From positions 256,764,733 to 256,828,732 of the forward strand of contig NC_085137.1 in the NCBI RefSeq assembly GCF_035046485.1: a stretch of 64,000 nt of DNA, in the 5' to 3' direction. A program made the position numbers and the translations under genes. The notes under the pieces were generated by a model, which saw only the letters and a list, made by a program, of their open reading frames with translations, was not told the origin of the DNA and ran no database searches. Positions 1-11,724 of the stretch are shown piece after piece. Every line of letters starts with the position of its first letter. The stretch's first letter is position 1. The DNA is from Aedes albopictus (taxonomy: Eukaryota > Arthropoda > Insecta > Diptera > Culicidae).

Positions 1-1105
1 CGACGCGTGGTTATAACCATCGAAAGTTTTGAGCGCATGCATTCAGCTACTAAGTAGTGATCCAAATTGATATTCGCACTGTAGTATGTGCGGACATTGG
101 TTATATCCGAGAAAAATTTGCCGTCGATTAGAACGTGGTCGATTTGGTTTTCTGTATGATGGTCGGGTGATCTCCAGGTGGCTTTGTGGATATCTTTGCG
201 GGGGAAGAAGGTGCTTCGGACTACCATACCACGGGAGGTTGCAAAGTTTACGCATCGCTGGTCGTTATCATTCGATACGGCGTACAGGCTGTTTCGTCCG
301 ATTACCGGGCTGTACATTTCCTCCCTTCCTACCTGCGCGTTCATGTCGCCAACAACTATTTTCCTGTCACGCGGCGAGCAACCATCGTATGTTTTCTCTA
401 GCTGCGCGTAGAACGCTTCTTTCTCGTCATCGGGTCCCCCTTCGTGTGGGAAGTGGACATTGATGATGCTGTAGTTGAAGAAACGGCCCTTAACTCTCAA
501 CATACACATTCTTGCGTTGATTGGCTACCACGCGATCACACGTTGTCGCATCTTGCCCAACACTATAAATCCTGTTCCCAGTTCATTGGTGGTGCCACAG
601 CTTTGGTAGAAGGTAGCCGCTCGATGCCCGCTTTTCCACACTTTTTGTCCAGTCGAACAAAGTTCCTGCAACGCGACGATGTCGAAGTTGCGGGGATGTA
701 GTTCATCGTAGATTATCCTGTCACATCCTGCGATACCAAGTGACTTGCAATTCCACGTTCCAAGTTTCCAATCGTAGTCCTCATTTCGTCGCGTTGGTCT
801 TTGTCGATTTTATCGAGTCGTATTTTCTCCTATGTTATTCGCAATGGGGATTTTTACGGGTGGCTTATTGGGCTTACGCAAACACTCCTGTCCTTGCTCC
901 TGTCTCGCCGGAGGGCCATCGTGCCAGTTCTGTTTAACGTCCCAACCAACATTGGGACGATCACGATGATGGGGCTAACACCTTGGATCTAGCTAGGGCG
1001 TGATGCAGCGTTTCTTACTCAGCCGCTGGATGCCACAAGAGACGCTGTTTGAGCCGCACCTCCTTGGTGAACAGACGCTCGGGTCGTACTTCGTCAATCT
1101 TATGG
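1..1105 (-). pseudogene. RTE-type LINE, 5' portion, cut by the window edge
   Basis: This segment is the reverse complement of the 5' part of the LINE at 51870-55301. Matching runs cover the leader, the N-terminal endonuclease region and the motif resembling GDMNAQVG near 340-360. On the - strand it begins near 1105, where similarity to the other copy stops, and it runs off the left edge, so only the leader and part of the AP endonuclease are visible. The endonuclease frame is interrupted in places. At the position of the other copy's premature TAG this copy still reads GAG, so that nonsense change is private to the other copy. It also keeps about 12 extra bases near 880-900 that the other copy lacks. 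I infer a separate older insertion, truncated at its 5' end. Confidence 0.8.
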
Positions 1106-2739
1106 TAGCCTAACAACTGGATATCTCACATTGACCTCCATCATCCTTCGCCAAATACAAATTGTTCTTCTCACAACAGAGATAAATGGAATCATAAAAT
1201 ATTTATGTAACATGGTTCTTTGAATAAACAGCCGGAAATAGGTATGCCTTACAAACAATTGCAAACCATTATAACAGGAAGCTCATCTAAACACGCAGTG
1301 CAATGAAAACATAATACCTACACAGTAGAGTAAGTGATGAAACCATTCCATTTAAACCAATAATGTCATATTTTGATATTTATGTCCGAGCAATATTTTA
1401 ATAACACCCTTTTTTATTACCTCCATAAAAAAGTGTGCCCCTCAGTAAGAGCGCTTTAACCTATCATTAGCCATACTTGAAGGCCATACCTATCCGACTC
1501 ATCGCATAGCCGGGCCCCGACACGAGAGATACAGGCAGGAAGCTCCATACATGCAGTTTTATCACGTTTCCCATAACTCAACTGGAGATGATGCAAACAA
1601 GCCTACTATGAACTTGTTTATACTAATCTAGCAGCAAGTCTATCACGACAAGCTCACCGGGTTCACAAGAATTATTGTCCAAGTGGGACGAAACGTTCCG
1701 TTTTATTGTTCGCTGCCAGGCGTCCATTGCCTACTTCGTTTTCCTCTCCGACGACGACGACGACGACGATGGAAAGAACCCATAAAGCAAATAAAACGTA
1801 AAGCCATATGCGCGCATCATAAGGGTCTATGAAAAATGAATTAATTCATCTTCCGCCATCTCCGCTCGATGACGGCGCGCAGTGCTGGCCGAGGCACCGG
1901 GCAAGTAGGTACTTGTTCTTCTGGACCAGGTTCTGAATCTCACCTCCTCCAACCAACGTTCGTCTGTCGGTCGGTGGCAATAACTGCACCGTACAGAACT
2001 TCAGCCAGTATGTGCAGTGCACTATAGGCCTTATAATGATGTTAACAAGTGAAATAAAGCATAATTTACGTGCTATACAGGAGTGTACGTGCCTTTTATT
2101 GGCTTGTTAAAACCATGTCGCCTGGCGAAGATTTCGCATTCTCCAGCTTGCTGTTTGAAGTGCTCCTCATGCCCTAGATAGAACTGGAGGGCGCGAAACT
2201 TCCCATGACCGTGTATAGAATTGGTGCCGGCGATTCTACACTCTTGATTGCGAGTTGTTTACACCAGTAAAAGTGCAGTTTTTGTGGTACAAGGGTTGTG
2301 GCAAACTGCGATACACGGAAGGAGTTAGTCAAAAAGTGAGTTCTTAGATTAGGGAAAACAGAACTACAATAAGTTCTATTCTATTCTAAGTTAATCCCAT
2401 CTTGCTGCACAGACGAAGCTGCTTCATCGAAAACTTACCTCCACCATTCAGTCATCTCACCTACGTCGGCCGCTGCTCGCCCTAACCCACATTTCGGATC
2501 GCGGCTTTCGGATACGTTTAGTTTCCATGTTTCTTGAGAACAACACTGCAACTCTATTTTCTTGTACTCCGCTTTTTCCAGGCGGCGTTTTTCTGCCGAA
2601 AAGGGCAGGTCTGTTGTTTCTGCTTCTGTTAGTATTCGTTACATGTTCTGCAGGGTTCAATACTGCAGCATATCCAGCAATCCTCCAATGTAGAAGGACA
2701 ACATCGAGCTCGCTCTCGTCCGGCAACGTTGTCTCAAAA
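1106..2739. other. Intergenic or intronic DNA without a recognisable gene
   Basis: No supported coding region, RNA gene or mobile element was found here. A short (CGA)n microsatellite lies at about 1749-1768. The rest is ordinary AT-moderate unique-looking sequence with only short spurious reading frames. Confidence 0.5.
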
Positions 2740-2975
2740 TCGCTCAAGGTATAAATGACGCAGAGTTTTGGGCGCAACTTGACCATCACCAAGTAGTGGT
2801 CAGAGTTGCCACAACAGGTGGTGGCGTAAATCCGGGAACGTGCAGCCCAACAATCACATTGGTGTCGATTTGCGATTCCGTCTGATGTTGTTACGTGTGC
2901 ACTAGTTGCGCCAGTCTAAATTCTTCGTCTTGGCCTGAGTGTTTAGGTCTCCTATGATGAGGGGTTAAATTCGCA
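2740..2975 (-). pseudogene. Decayed LINE AP-endonuclease fragment
   Basis: Reading the - strand from about 2975 leftwards gives pieces of the classic non-LTR endonuclease motifs in order. There is a GDLN-Q motif near 2955, a TESQID motif near 2880 and a DHYLVMVKLR motif near 2770-2800. They lie in different frames, so the segment is a broken remnant. The family (RTE-like or a related clade) cannot be fixed from so short a piece. It is not part of the RTE copy at 1-1105, because the order and sequence differ. Confidence 0.5.
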
Positions 2976-2989
2976 CTTGAGCTGCGCGT

Positions 2990-3620
2990 AAAATAGAGGT
3001 TTCGGAGGAGTTTCAGTGATGTTTCTGAGTGATTTAGGAGCATTTGCTTTCAGGGGGTGAATTCAAATGTTTATTTATGTTTAAAAGTGTTGAAAGAGGT
3101 TTCGGGAGCGTTCCGGGAAGTTTTAGGGTGGTTTCAAGAGAATTAAGGACGTTTGAAGAGGTTTGAGGGGAGTTTCAGGAGGATTCTTTGAACTTCAAGG
3201 AGATATCAGAGAGGTTTAAGGTCGTTCTAAGAGGTTTGATAGAGGCTTTTATGGGTTGAAGTTGCGGCTCAGAGTGTTTTCAGATGATTCGGGGGATTTC
3301 AAGAACATTTTGAGGATTTTCAAAGAAGTTTCATTCTATTTCAAGGAGTTTCAGGGACGTTTCAGGGGCGATTAAGGGGTTTTGGGAGCTAGTCAAGAGT
3401 CTCATAAAGGCGTTGAGGGGCGTTCAATGATCGTTCAAGAAAATTCAGGTATTTCTAGAAGAATGTCATAATATTTCACCGACTGCAACTCCTGGTACCG
3501 TTCCTGAAACTCCCTGAAACGCCACAAAAACCACATCAGATATTCCTAAAGATCCCTGGAAGTACTCTGAAATTCTCTGAAATCCCCGTGGAACTCCTTG
3601 ACCCAACAATGCCAACAATC
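2990..3620. repeat. Degenerate GTTTCAGG-type tandem array with an orientation switch
   Basis: From about 2990 to 3470 the + strand repeats short degenerate units of the type GTTTCAGGGG or GTTTCAAGAG, spaced roughly every 10-25 bases. From about 3485 to 3620 the same motif appears in the other orientation, as CCTGAAACTCC, so the array is a loose inverted pair. Related arrays occur at 7480-7681, 16281-16680, 18760-19330 and 21065-21215. No coding potential is evident. Confidence 0.7.
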
Positions 3621-5944
3621 TCTACACGCGTCTCTGCATAACATTCATCACGATGAAAGCTTCTCGAATCTCCCGCAATTCTGGTAGATAGATGATTACC
3701 CCATAAACGATTGGATCATGCATCCTGTTGAACAAACCTCCTACAGTGCTACCCGCGGTCCTTAAACAGATCGGCGAGTATGCAAGAGCTGCCGATGAAA
3801 TTCAGAGATCAGCTCCACATACTGAGCTTCTGATCGCAAATCCTATCTTAACAATAGGATCGTTACCATTAGATCTGGTGCGTATTCTTGTCTTGGATGT
3901 CTTGCAGAGCCTGACACCATCCTCTAACTTTCTGGGTACTTGAACGTCGTTGATCAGTCATTCTTAACACGGGAAACAGAGGCTGTTACGAGCCGCTCAT
4001 CCTCGTATATATACAATTAGGTTTGCAGAATCACACTCCTGCTCCCCTGTAATCCTACGAACAAGGTTCCTTAAACTACTACGCTTTATGATTCCCATAT
4101 CACGTTCTGCTAAGTTCAATTTAAGAGCATCCTGTTGCCGATGTAATATTAATTACCATTACCATGGCTATCGTATTTCCACCAACTATTCATCCTTTTC
4201 CAAATCATTGAAGATGTTCTGCTCGGACACGTCACTTTCTGATTAAATTCTGTTTGTTACAAAGTAATTGGTTTAATTAATAATACGGAAGGCTAATGTC
4301 TACTATTAAATAAATAAGGCACTAATTTATCTCCTCATTTTACTTGCAACTCCTCAATGAGAGCCCTCATCATATTTACTAGAGAAGCATAAATGAAGGA
4401 CAGGATGCCAATTTTAAAGTAATTACTTCTTCCTCTCCTTCATTTACTCATGTGGCCTCTTATGGTCAGCTGAGAACGTATCATACTGCCATGTGTGATT
4501 CATTCATGGAATTATAAATTTCAAAGACCTCTTCTAGACCCAATTCTGCTCCATCCATTCACACAATTCACAATTGTGACTAATTGAATCTCAGCCATCA
4601 CCCTCAGCGAGTGAATGGGACCAAAAATGACCAATTTGTCCTTAAACTATTGCCCTACTAACAATCGGGGGCTCGTCAATCGCCCAAATGGATATGATTC
4701 ATGCATGCTGTCCCGTTCAGTTTCGAAGCGTCACCATTATCCGTCCCGGTAACCACCCCTCACCGCCCGAGCTTAGGCTGGGCTGACATGAAGCATTAGC
4801 TCCATCATAATGCAGCGCCATTCAACCAACGCTTCGGCGCGCGCGCGATCCACTTCACTTTTCGATGGTTGCGCCACTGAAATCATAAACGGCGGCGGCA
4901 CCCTTCATAAAGCACATGACAACGAAAAAAAGGCTGCCCACGAATGGCTCACTTCCCACCCAGTCCGAGTAGGCTGCGATCTTGGCCAATGTGATCGTAC
5001 CGACACAGAGAGGCAACATATTTCACAGTCTAACACGCTAGTCAAGGCCACCGTGATGCCCCATGACTTACTGGGATGGTGTTGTTATTCGTCGATATTC
5101 AAATTCTGGGAAGAACGTTCGATATTCGGAATGAGATTAATCAAGCATGCCACGGCGACACCGCAAATTAATCGGAAGCGTGCGCAATGTGCTGGCCAAA
5201 GTTTTTTGAACCACCCAGCAGGGATTTCTTGACCGGTTACCATTTATGGAAACCGGCAGCGAACGACGCCATGGCTCATGGCAGGAATCACTGCACTGTG
5301 TCACACACCATGAGATGGTTGATGTCTGCGCGACTTCGGAAACAAATTCCCTTTCTGCAGCATCAGGTGGCATCAGGTTGACGGAAGAAGTCAGCAACCG
5401 ACACCATAAGCTGGGCCGTTAAGGTCAAATCATTAATTACAGCAAAGCGGAATAGGAAGTCCAATGTGCAAGTGCAAATCAATCTTCTATGTATGTAGAA
5501 AAAGAAGGAGCAAAAACAGCAGTCGTGATGTGTTAAATAACTCTGGAAAATGCCGTCGATGTAATTTTATAGGGACAATCGTTGTTCCCATAGAAAATCG
5601 TTACAGCTGCTTACGTTCCGATTGTTGGAAAACTTATGATTATCACTAATAAAATATGGACTTACGGCAATAAACGTAGAATATACGGCACCATTAAAAG
5701 TAATAGGCCACTCATGCCGAGATTGAACCGTTGTCAATACTTTTATTTGCTCAGCTAGCCCGCAAAAGTAGGCAGCCGGCGTGGAACGTGTACGGCGATG
5801 TGTTACGCGCCGGCTACTGCGATAATGCTGACGATGCCATTGTAAATATGTCGCTTCTTACATTGCATTGATTGCTTAGATTTGTGCTGACAGCTTGGCT
5901 TGGAAGCATTGCTCGCACTTGCAAACAGGTTCTTACACCTGTTT
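3621..5944. other. Gene-poor DNA, no supported feature
   Basis: Open frames at 4810-5232 and 5137-5397 overlap on opposite strands and show no recognisable domain, so I do not call genes. A short hairpin (ACAGG...CCTGT) sits at about 5924-5943, just before the pentanucleotide repeat described next. Nothing else stands out. Confidence 0.4.
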
Positions 5945-6991
5945 GCTATGATTTATATGTAAAACTGTATCTAATCTAATCTAATCTAATCTAACACAAA
6001 CGTAGCGAGTACGAGAAAGCATCCTGGAAAACAATCGGGTTAGATTACGCCCAATTATTTTTCTTGTCAATATTGATGATTGTGGCTTATCATAGATATG
6101 ACACAATCATAAAAGCGGCCAGGCCTACTACGTTGTGTTTACCGCAAAGATGATTCCTAGAAATGCTTCGATATCACGTAAGGATTTGTAAATATCGAAA
6201 TACTTCTAGAATCTACAGGGGAGGAAGGATGCGTGGACATACCGTACCAAACGCTCCGAGTTGTATAAGTTATATAGTTATGACAGCGTGCAAAATAATA
6301 TAGATAAAATATAATGAAACACATATAAAACATGGAATAAGCTCACCAAATTGTGCCATTGAGTTGGTAAAGATGGTTTCCTCAGATCCTGGAGATTTTT
6401 CAGCTTGTCCTTTCATCTCCGTTGATTTCACAGCACACAAATATTTTCTCCGAAATATCGAAACAATTGTCATACTCGCGGTCGCGAGCATCCAATCACC
6501 ATTACATCGTCCGGCAGCGATTGAGTAGGGATTTCAACAGCGAATGCCTTTTTAGCACATAATACGCAACGTTTAAAAAGTACAACACTTGCTAGACTAG
6601 TGTAATTCGGTACTATGGAATAAATCAACTAGTGATATGGCTAAAACGACTTCATTTAAAAAAAAAACAGACGATAACACAAAGGTCACGTAAGATTCAC
6701 ACTAATGAAACGCTGGTGATGACACAACTAGTAGTTCTTCGCGCAAAAATTGTTAACCGGATGGTGGTTTAATGCCAGGCACATTACCAACGAATCCACG
6801 GAAACGAGAAGCATGACACTAAAAGCGTCTGTGCACGCCGAACCGTTTGCCAGACCCACATATTTTCTTTTCCCATATCCTACATTCGAAAAATAATTTC
6901 ACAATGCACTTTTTAGAAACCATCACTACTGTACGACGTTATTCTCTGCTCACAAACTCGAACTAGCTATGATTTATATGTAAAACTGTAT
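5945..6991 (-). mobile_element. Possible retroinsertion bracketed by 26-bp direct repeats
   Basis: The 26-bp sequence starting GCTATGATTTATATG occurs at 5945-5970 and again, identical, at 6966-6991. The first copy is followed at once by a (CTAAT)n run (5971-5994). A simple-repeat tail next to a target duplication is how many non-LTR elements end. That would place the 3' end at 5971 and put the element on the - strand. The roughly 970 bp in between encode nothing recognisable, so this could be a SINE, a heavily 5'-truncated LINE or a coincidental duplication. Confidence 0.35.
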
Positions 6992-7479
6992 GTATCCAAA
7001 CTGAATACAACTGTCTCATCTCTACAAATTTCTTCTCAGATCTCCCTGACTTCTGGTATGCGGTTACCAGGGCTGAATCGTAACCGTTGACACCGTTGCT
7101 GATTTGCTACTGTAATCTGTATCGATTTTCCTCACTGCTTGCTGTAGCATACAAAAAGGTACCCATGTTGGCGTTCGTCGATTTGGTCTTGCTAACCTTG
7201 ATGGTTTTACTGACCCTCCACAGGGAAGCGTTCGACTGGATTGCTGAGCTTATAATGCACATCATAGTTCAGTGAATGGTGAACAATAACGTTCAGCTAG
7301 CAAGCTCGACAATTCTAACACGTTGTACTACAATTCACTCTATTAAATCTGCGCCGTATGAGCAATCCTTCTCTACTGGACCTGGTCCTGGCACACAAAT
7401 TTGAAATTGAACCCACACTCCAAGGCTTACGAAACGGCCGGCCGACTGGCGTCCCGGCAACGAAGCCCACGGAGGTTCC
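6992..7479. other. Unassigned DNA upstream of the repeat array
   Basis: There are no supported genes. Short frames at 7087-7275 (+) and 7315-7560 (-) have no recognisable domain. Confidence 0.4.
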
Positions 7480-7681
7480 AGAAAGTCTCAGGGAGCTTTT
7501 ATGAGGTGTCGGAAGCTTTTCAGGAAGACTCAGCAGTATTTCAGGAGATTTCGGAAGCATTTTAGGGGATCCAGGTGTTTTTAGGAGGGTTCTTGGGAAT
7601 CTTTGGGGGCGTTTAAGGGGCTTTCATGAAGTTTCTGATTGTTTTAGACCATTTCAGTGAGTCTCTAAAGGCTTCATGGAG
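7480..7681. repeat. GTTTCAGG array, left half, split by the BEL insertion
   Basis: Degenerate repeats such as TTTCAGGA and TTTTAGGGG run up to the left LTR and resume just after the right LTR at 16281. The BEL element therefore landed inside a pre-existing array. The last five bases, TGGAG at 7677-7681, are repeated at 16276-16280 as the target-site duplication. Confidence 0.7.
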
Positions 7682-8170
7682 TGTTGCGACAGGAAAGAAA
7701 GGGTGACCACTGATTTTTGCAGCTGATTTATTACCGCTTCAAAACTGTAATTGTAGTAAGTTTTAGTTCAGGGTTTACATAATCATACAAAGTAATCTTA
7801 CTTTTCAGTGTCCTATACAATTCTGGGCCCTTCTATACCACTGTCCAACTTGTTCTTAGGTTAGTTTTAGTGCCTAAGTTTGGTAGATATATTTTAGCAT
7901 TTAATGTGTAAGTTTTGCATGTAATTTAATATAGTTACCTTTACTAGTTCATAAGCAGGATAAATACACTAGTCTTAAGCACAAACCAATAATTTTAAGA
8001 TATAATAATTGACAATAATGAATAATGAGTAGCAAATTCCACGTTCGGTGTATATAGTTCACGTTTTGTTTTCATCTCCTCTCTTTTATGTCCTATCAAC
8101 AGTGACGGCTTGTCACTGCAGTGGTTGAACCGTTTCGGATAGGGTGCCCATCTCGACGGGACCGGTAACA
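7682..8170 (-). repeat. 3' LTR of the BEL element
   Basis: This is the direct copy of 15787-16275 and has the same length, 489 bp. I noticed two substitutions: GACC versus GAAC near 7707, and GGGCCC versus GGACCC near 7827. The - strand polyadenylation signal AATAAA lies at 7727-7732. The pol frame runs 58 bp into this LTR before stopping at 8113. Confidence 0.95.
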
Positions 8171-11143
8171 GTCTCCCCCCGGTGCTCCCCTTCAGGGGCA
8201 GCACCTTGCCCATGTACGTCGAGCACTGCCAGCCTAGTTGTCGGTCGTCTGTAGATTCCATGTTGAGTTTGTACGGTCGCTTGGCGCACTCGGCCATCAG
8301 ATCCTTTGAAGATCTGCCTAACCTTGCCTCGTGGCCACTCACTACGCCTAGCCCCGTCCGCGACCAGGACAAGGTCACCCACCTTCAAGGGTCTGGTTTC
8401 GTCAAACCATTTCGGTTGTCTCCTGATAACTGGAAGATACTCTACAAGGAAACGCTGCCAAAACTTGTCGAGTTGACATTGGATTGTTCCCCACGTATCA
8501 CGAAGATATTTCTGCGATTCCCCAATGCTGACACCGCCCTGTTTCGCTCCACTAGAGGTACCCAGAAGGAAGTGATTGGGTGTCAAAGCTTCAGACTCCT
8601 CAGAGTCCAAGGGCAAGTATGTCAGAGGCCTAGAATTGACAATACTCTCTACTTCAACAACCAGCGTTTGCAGTTCCTCATCGGTTAATTTCCCCTCTGA
8701 ATATGCATCATTCATGGCTACCTTGACAGACCGTACCAACCTTTCCCAAGCACCCCCCATATGTGGAGCTCCAGGAGGAATGAAGCTCCACCTCGTGTAC
8801 GCGTTGGTGAATGTCGTGGACAATTCCTTGTCGATCTGCTCTCGTAATATGCGTTCCGCCCCCTGAAAGTTTGTTCCGTTGTCGCTAAAGATTTCTATCG
8901 GCGATCCTCGGCGACCGATGAACCGTCGCACACAAGAAATACAGGAGGCTGTTGACAAGCTATGCGCTATCTCAAGGTGTACGGCTCGTACCGTGAGACA
9001 CGTAAAGAGGGCAATCCACCTCTTCACGATGGAACGTCCTACTTTTGTTAGAAGTGGCCCAAAATAATCCAGACCAACATAGCTGAACGGGCGGACAATC
9101 ATCGCCAGGCGTGCTGGAGGAAGTGCCGCCATCGGTGGATTGCACGGGCGTGTCTTGCGAATTTTGCACAGCTGACATCTAAATGCGACCTTCTTCACGA
9201 TTCTACGCAAGTTTGAAATGGCGTAGCGTTGACGAAGCTCGTTGACGATGGTTTCGTTGTTGCCATGCCGATAGCGGCGATGATAGTCTTCTACCAAAAG
9301 GTTGACAGCATGGTGTTTCGATGGCAGAATTATGGGAAACCGGGCATCGTAGGTCACGTTCTCCGCAGCAACAATACGGCTTCGCTGCCGCAACAATCCA
9401 AATTCGTCAAGAGCGGGCATCAACTTGACCAAGTTACTTTTCCGATCTAGAGGTAGTTCCGTTGATTCGGATTTATTCTTCTCCAGGGTAGCAATCTCGT
9501 CTGGGTAACTTTCACGCTGTACGTGTTTCAAAATCGTCCGTTCTGCACTGAGCAACTCAGCTTGTGAAAGCGAGCCACGAAGCTTTTGTGTTGGCTTAGC
9601 AATGTTGCGGATGAAACGTAAAACGTAGGCTGCGGTGCGCAGCATCCGATTCCATGATGAAAAGCGTTCAAAGTCCAGTGTCGTCACGAATACGAAATGG
9701 AACATTACTGACGGTCTGATGTCTTCGGTTGTAGACTCGATGGGATTGTCTCTTTTAGGCCACGAATCTTCTGAATGCCGCAGAAATTCTGGCCCATTGA
9801 ACCATTGGCTTTCCGGACTGAAGTAAGGTCCACGACCCCACTTGGTTGCCTCATCTGCTGGGTTGAGCTTGGACGGAACCCACTGCCATTCGTTGACGTT
9901 CGTAGTCTCCAAAATTTCCCCAACTCTATGAGCTACGAAAGGTTTGTAGCGCCTTGGATCTGAGCTGATCCATGATCTCGCTGTTGTGGAATCCGTCCAG
10001 AGGAACCGCTTGGAGAATATGATAGGGTGATTATCCTGGACGAATTTGAGCAAACGTGCACCAAGGACACACCCTTGTAGCTCTAATCTCGGAATAGACA
10101 TAGGTTTGAGCGGAGCAACCTTGGATTTGCCGGAAACCAAAACGCAGGTGAACGATCCATCTCCATCAGCCGTTCGAATGTAAGCTGCACACGAGTACGC
10201 TATCTCGCTGGCGTCCACAAAAATGTGAATTTGGGCATCTTTGTATGTTTGCTCTGTTGCTCGTAGGAAATAGCATCTGGGTATCCTTACGGATGCCACG
10301 AACTCAATCATCTTCGTCCAGCGATTCCAGTGTTCAAATACTGCATCACCTACTGCTTCATCCCATTCTGTCCCCGCTCGCCACAAGTCCTGAATAAGCA
10401 CCTTCCCGTGAATAACGAAGAATGCCAAAAGTCCAAGAGGGTCGAACAGTGACATGACGCATCGGAGCACTTGCCGTTTTGTCGGACGAATACCGCTATC
10501 CAAGAGCTGCCTGACGTCCTCTCTCAAGCAAGTGGAGAAGCTTAACTCGTCCGTACTTGAGGACCAAAGCATCCCGAGCACGCGTTCAACTTGTTCGTCT
10601 GATTCTAGATACAGCTTCTTACTGTCTTCCTTGGCTATTTCTCCGAGTCCTGCCATGACCCTTTTGCTGTTAGACCTCCAGTTACGAAGATGAAAACCGC
10701 CGTTACGATGTACCAGTCGCACCTCTGTTGAAACCTTTTCCGCTTCGCTTTCGCTGCCAAAGCTGTCGAGATAGTCGTCGACATAATGGCTCTTCAATAT
10801 TCCTTCCACGGCTCTTGGGTATTGCTGCTGGTGTTCCGTGGCATTGAGATTTTTCACGTACTGTGCTGATGCAGGCGAGCACGTTGCGCCGAACGTAGCG
10901 ACGTCCATAAGGTAAATCTCCACTGGTCCATCGGAAGTTTCACTCCACAGGAAGCGCAGAGAGTTTCTATCCTCAGGTCGAATGCCCACTTGATGGAACA
11001 TTTGTTCTATATCTCCGCTAACAGCGACGGAATACAGCCGAAAGCGAAACAGTACAGCCGGTAACAATGTTAGCTGGTCCGGACCTTTCAACAAGACACT
11101 GTTCAGCGATACACCAGAAACTTTTGCAGCCGCGTCCCATATA
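8113..11143 (-). pseudogene. BEL pol, distal part: RT core, RNase H, integrase, DUF5641
   Basis: This is the 3' part of the gag-pol frame, about 1010 codons with no internal stop from the MITE border to the terminator at 8113. Positions below count from the ATG at 11182-11184, which lies in MITE sequence. The RT catalytic motif YVDD is near residue 135. RNase H is shown by IHIFVDAS near 325 and LWTDST near 398. The integrase has a zinc-binding region near 640-690 and a catalytic core with GLDYFGP near 705, SDNGTNF near 766 and GGAWERL near 810. A DUF5641-like tail (WPRGKV) follows near 960-1000. In an active copy this would follow gag, protease and early RT in one polyprotein. Here it is cut off from them by the MITE at 11144-11724, so it is a disrupted gene. 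Confidence 0.92.
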
Positions 11144-11724
11144 CAGTATCGGACAATAAAAATGCACCAAAGCCGTTTTTCCATACAAACTAGTCAACTT
11201 TAGACTGCCATATCTCAATTATTTGTCAACCGATTGTTTTCGACCTTTCTGTGACGAACTACAAAACATTTCAATATTTGAAAACTATTGAAAAATTTCG
11301 GTGATAACTATTGATACAAAAGTTACAGATAGGTTGAATTTTGACAATAAAAATGCACCAAGACAAAATATTTTTTAGCGAAAAATTCTGAAGTCAAATC
11401 ATGTTGGTCTCTTCAGCAAATTTACTCGTCACCACACAAGAAACATATTTGCCAAAGACACCATAATGATATGACGTGACCATGTTTCGTTATATCATAT
11501 TTTGTCTTGGTGCATTTTTATTGTCAAAATTCAACCTATCTGTAACTTTTGTATCAATAGTTATGACCTAACTTTTACAATAGTTTTAGAAAATTGAAAT
11601 GATTTGTAGTTTGTCACAGAAAAACTGAAAACAATCGGTTGAGAAATAACTGAGATGTGGCAATCTGAAGTTGACTATTTTGTATGGGAAAACGGCCTTG
11701 GTGCATTTTTATTGTCCGATACTG
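11144..11724. mobile_element. 581-bp palindromic MITE inserted in BEL reverse transcriptase
   Basis: The two ends are inverted copies beginning CAGTATCGGACAATAAAAA, and imperfect complementarity continues inward for roughly 240 bp per arm, so the element is a large foldback. A second internal inverted pair reading CAATAAAAATGCACCAAG lies near 11346 and 11509. The dinucleotide TA flanks both sides (11142-11143 and 11725-11726), the duplication expected for Tc1/mariner-type elements. It encodes no protein. Removing it and one TA would rejoin the RT frame on the two sides, so it inserted after BEL and is the lesion that disables it. Confidence 0.92.

Noticed and set aside
4810..5397. Possible small genes on both strands near 5 kb
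   Set aside because: The frames overlap on opposite strands, have biased low-complexity starts and no recognisable domain or splice context.
5971..5994. Telomere-like (TTAGA/CTAAT)n repeat
   Set aside because: Only about four to five units with a non-telomeric sequence; better explained as a retroelement tail or microsatellite.
11018..11218. Start codons upstream of the distal BEL pol frame
   Set aside because: They lie in MITE sequence, so they are by-products of the insertion and not a natural pol start.
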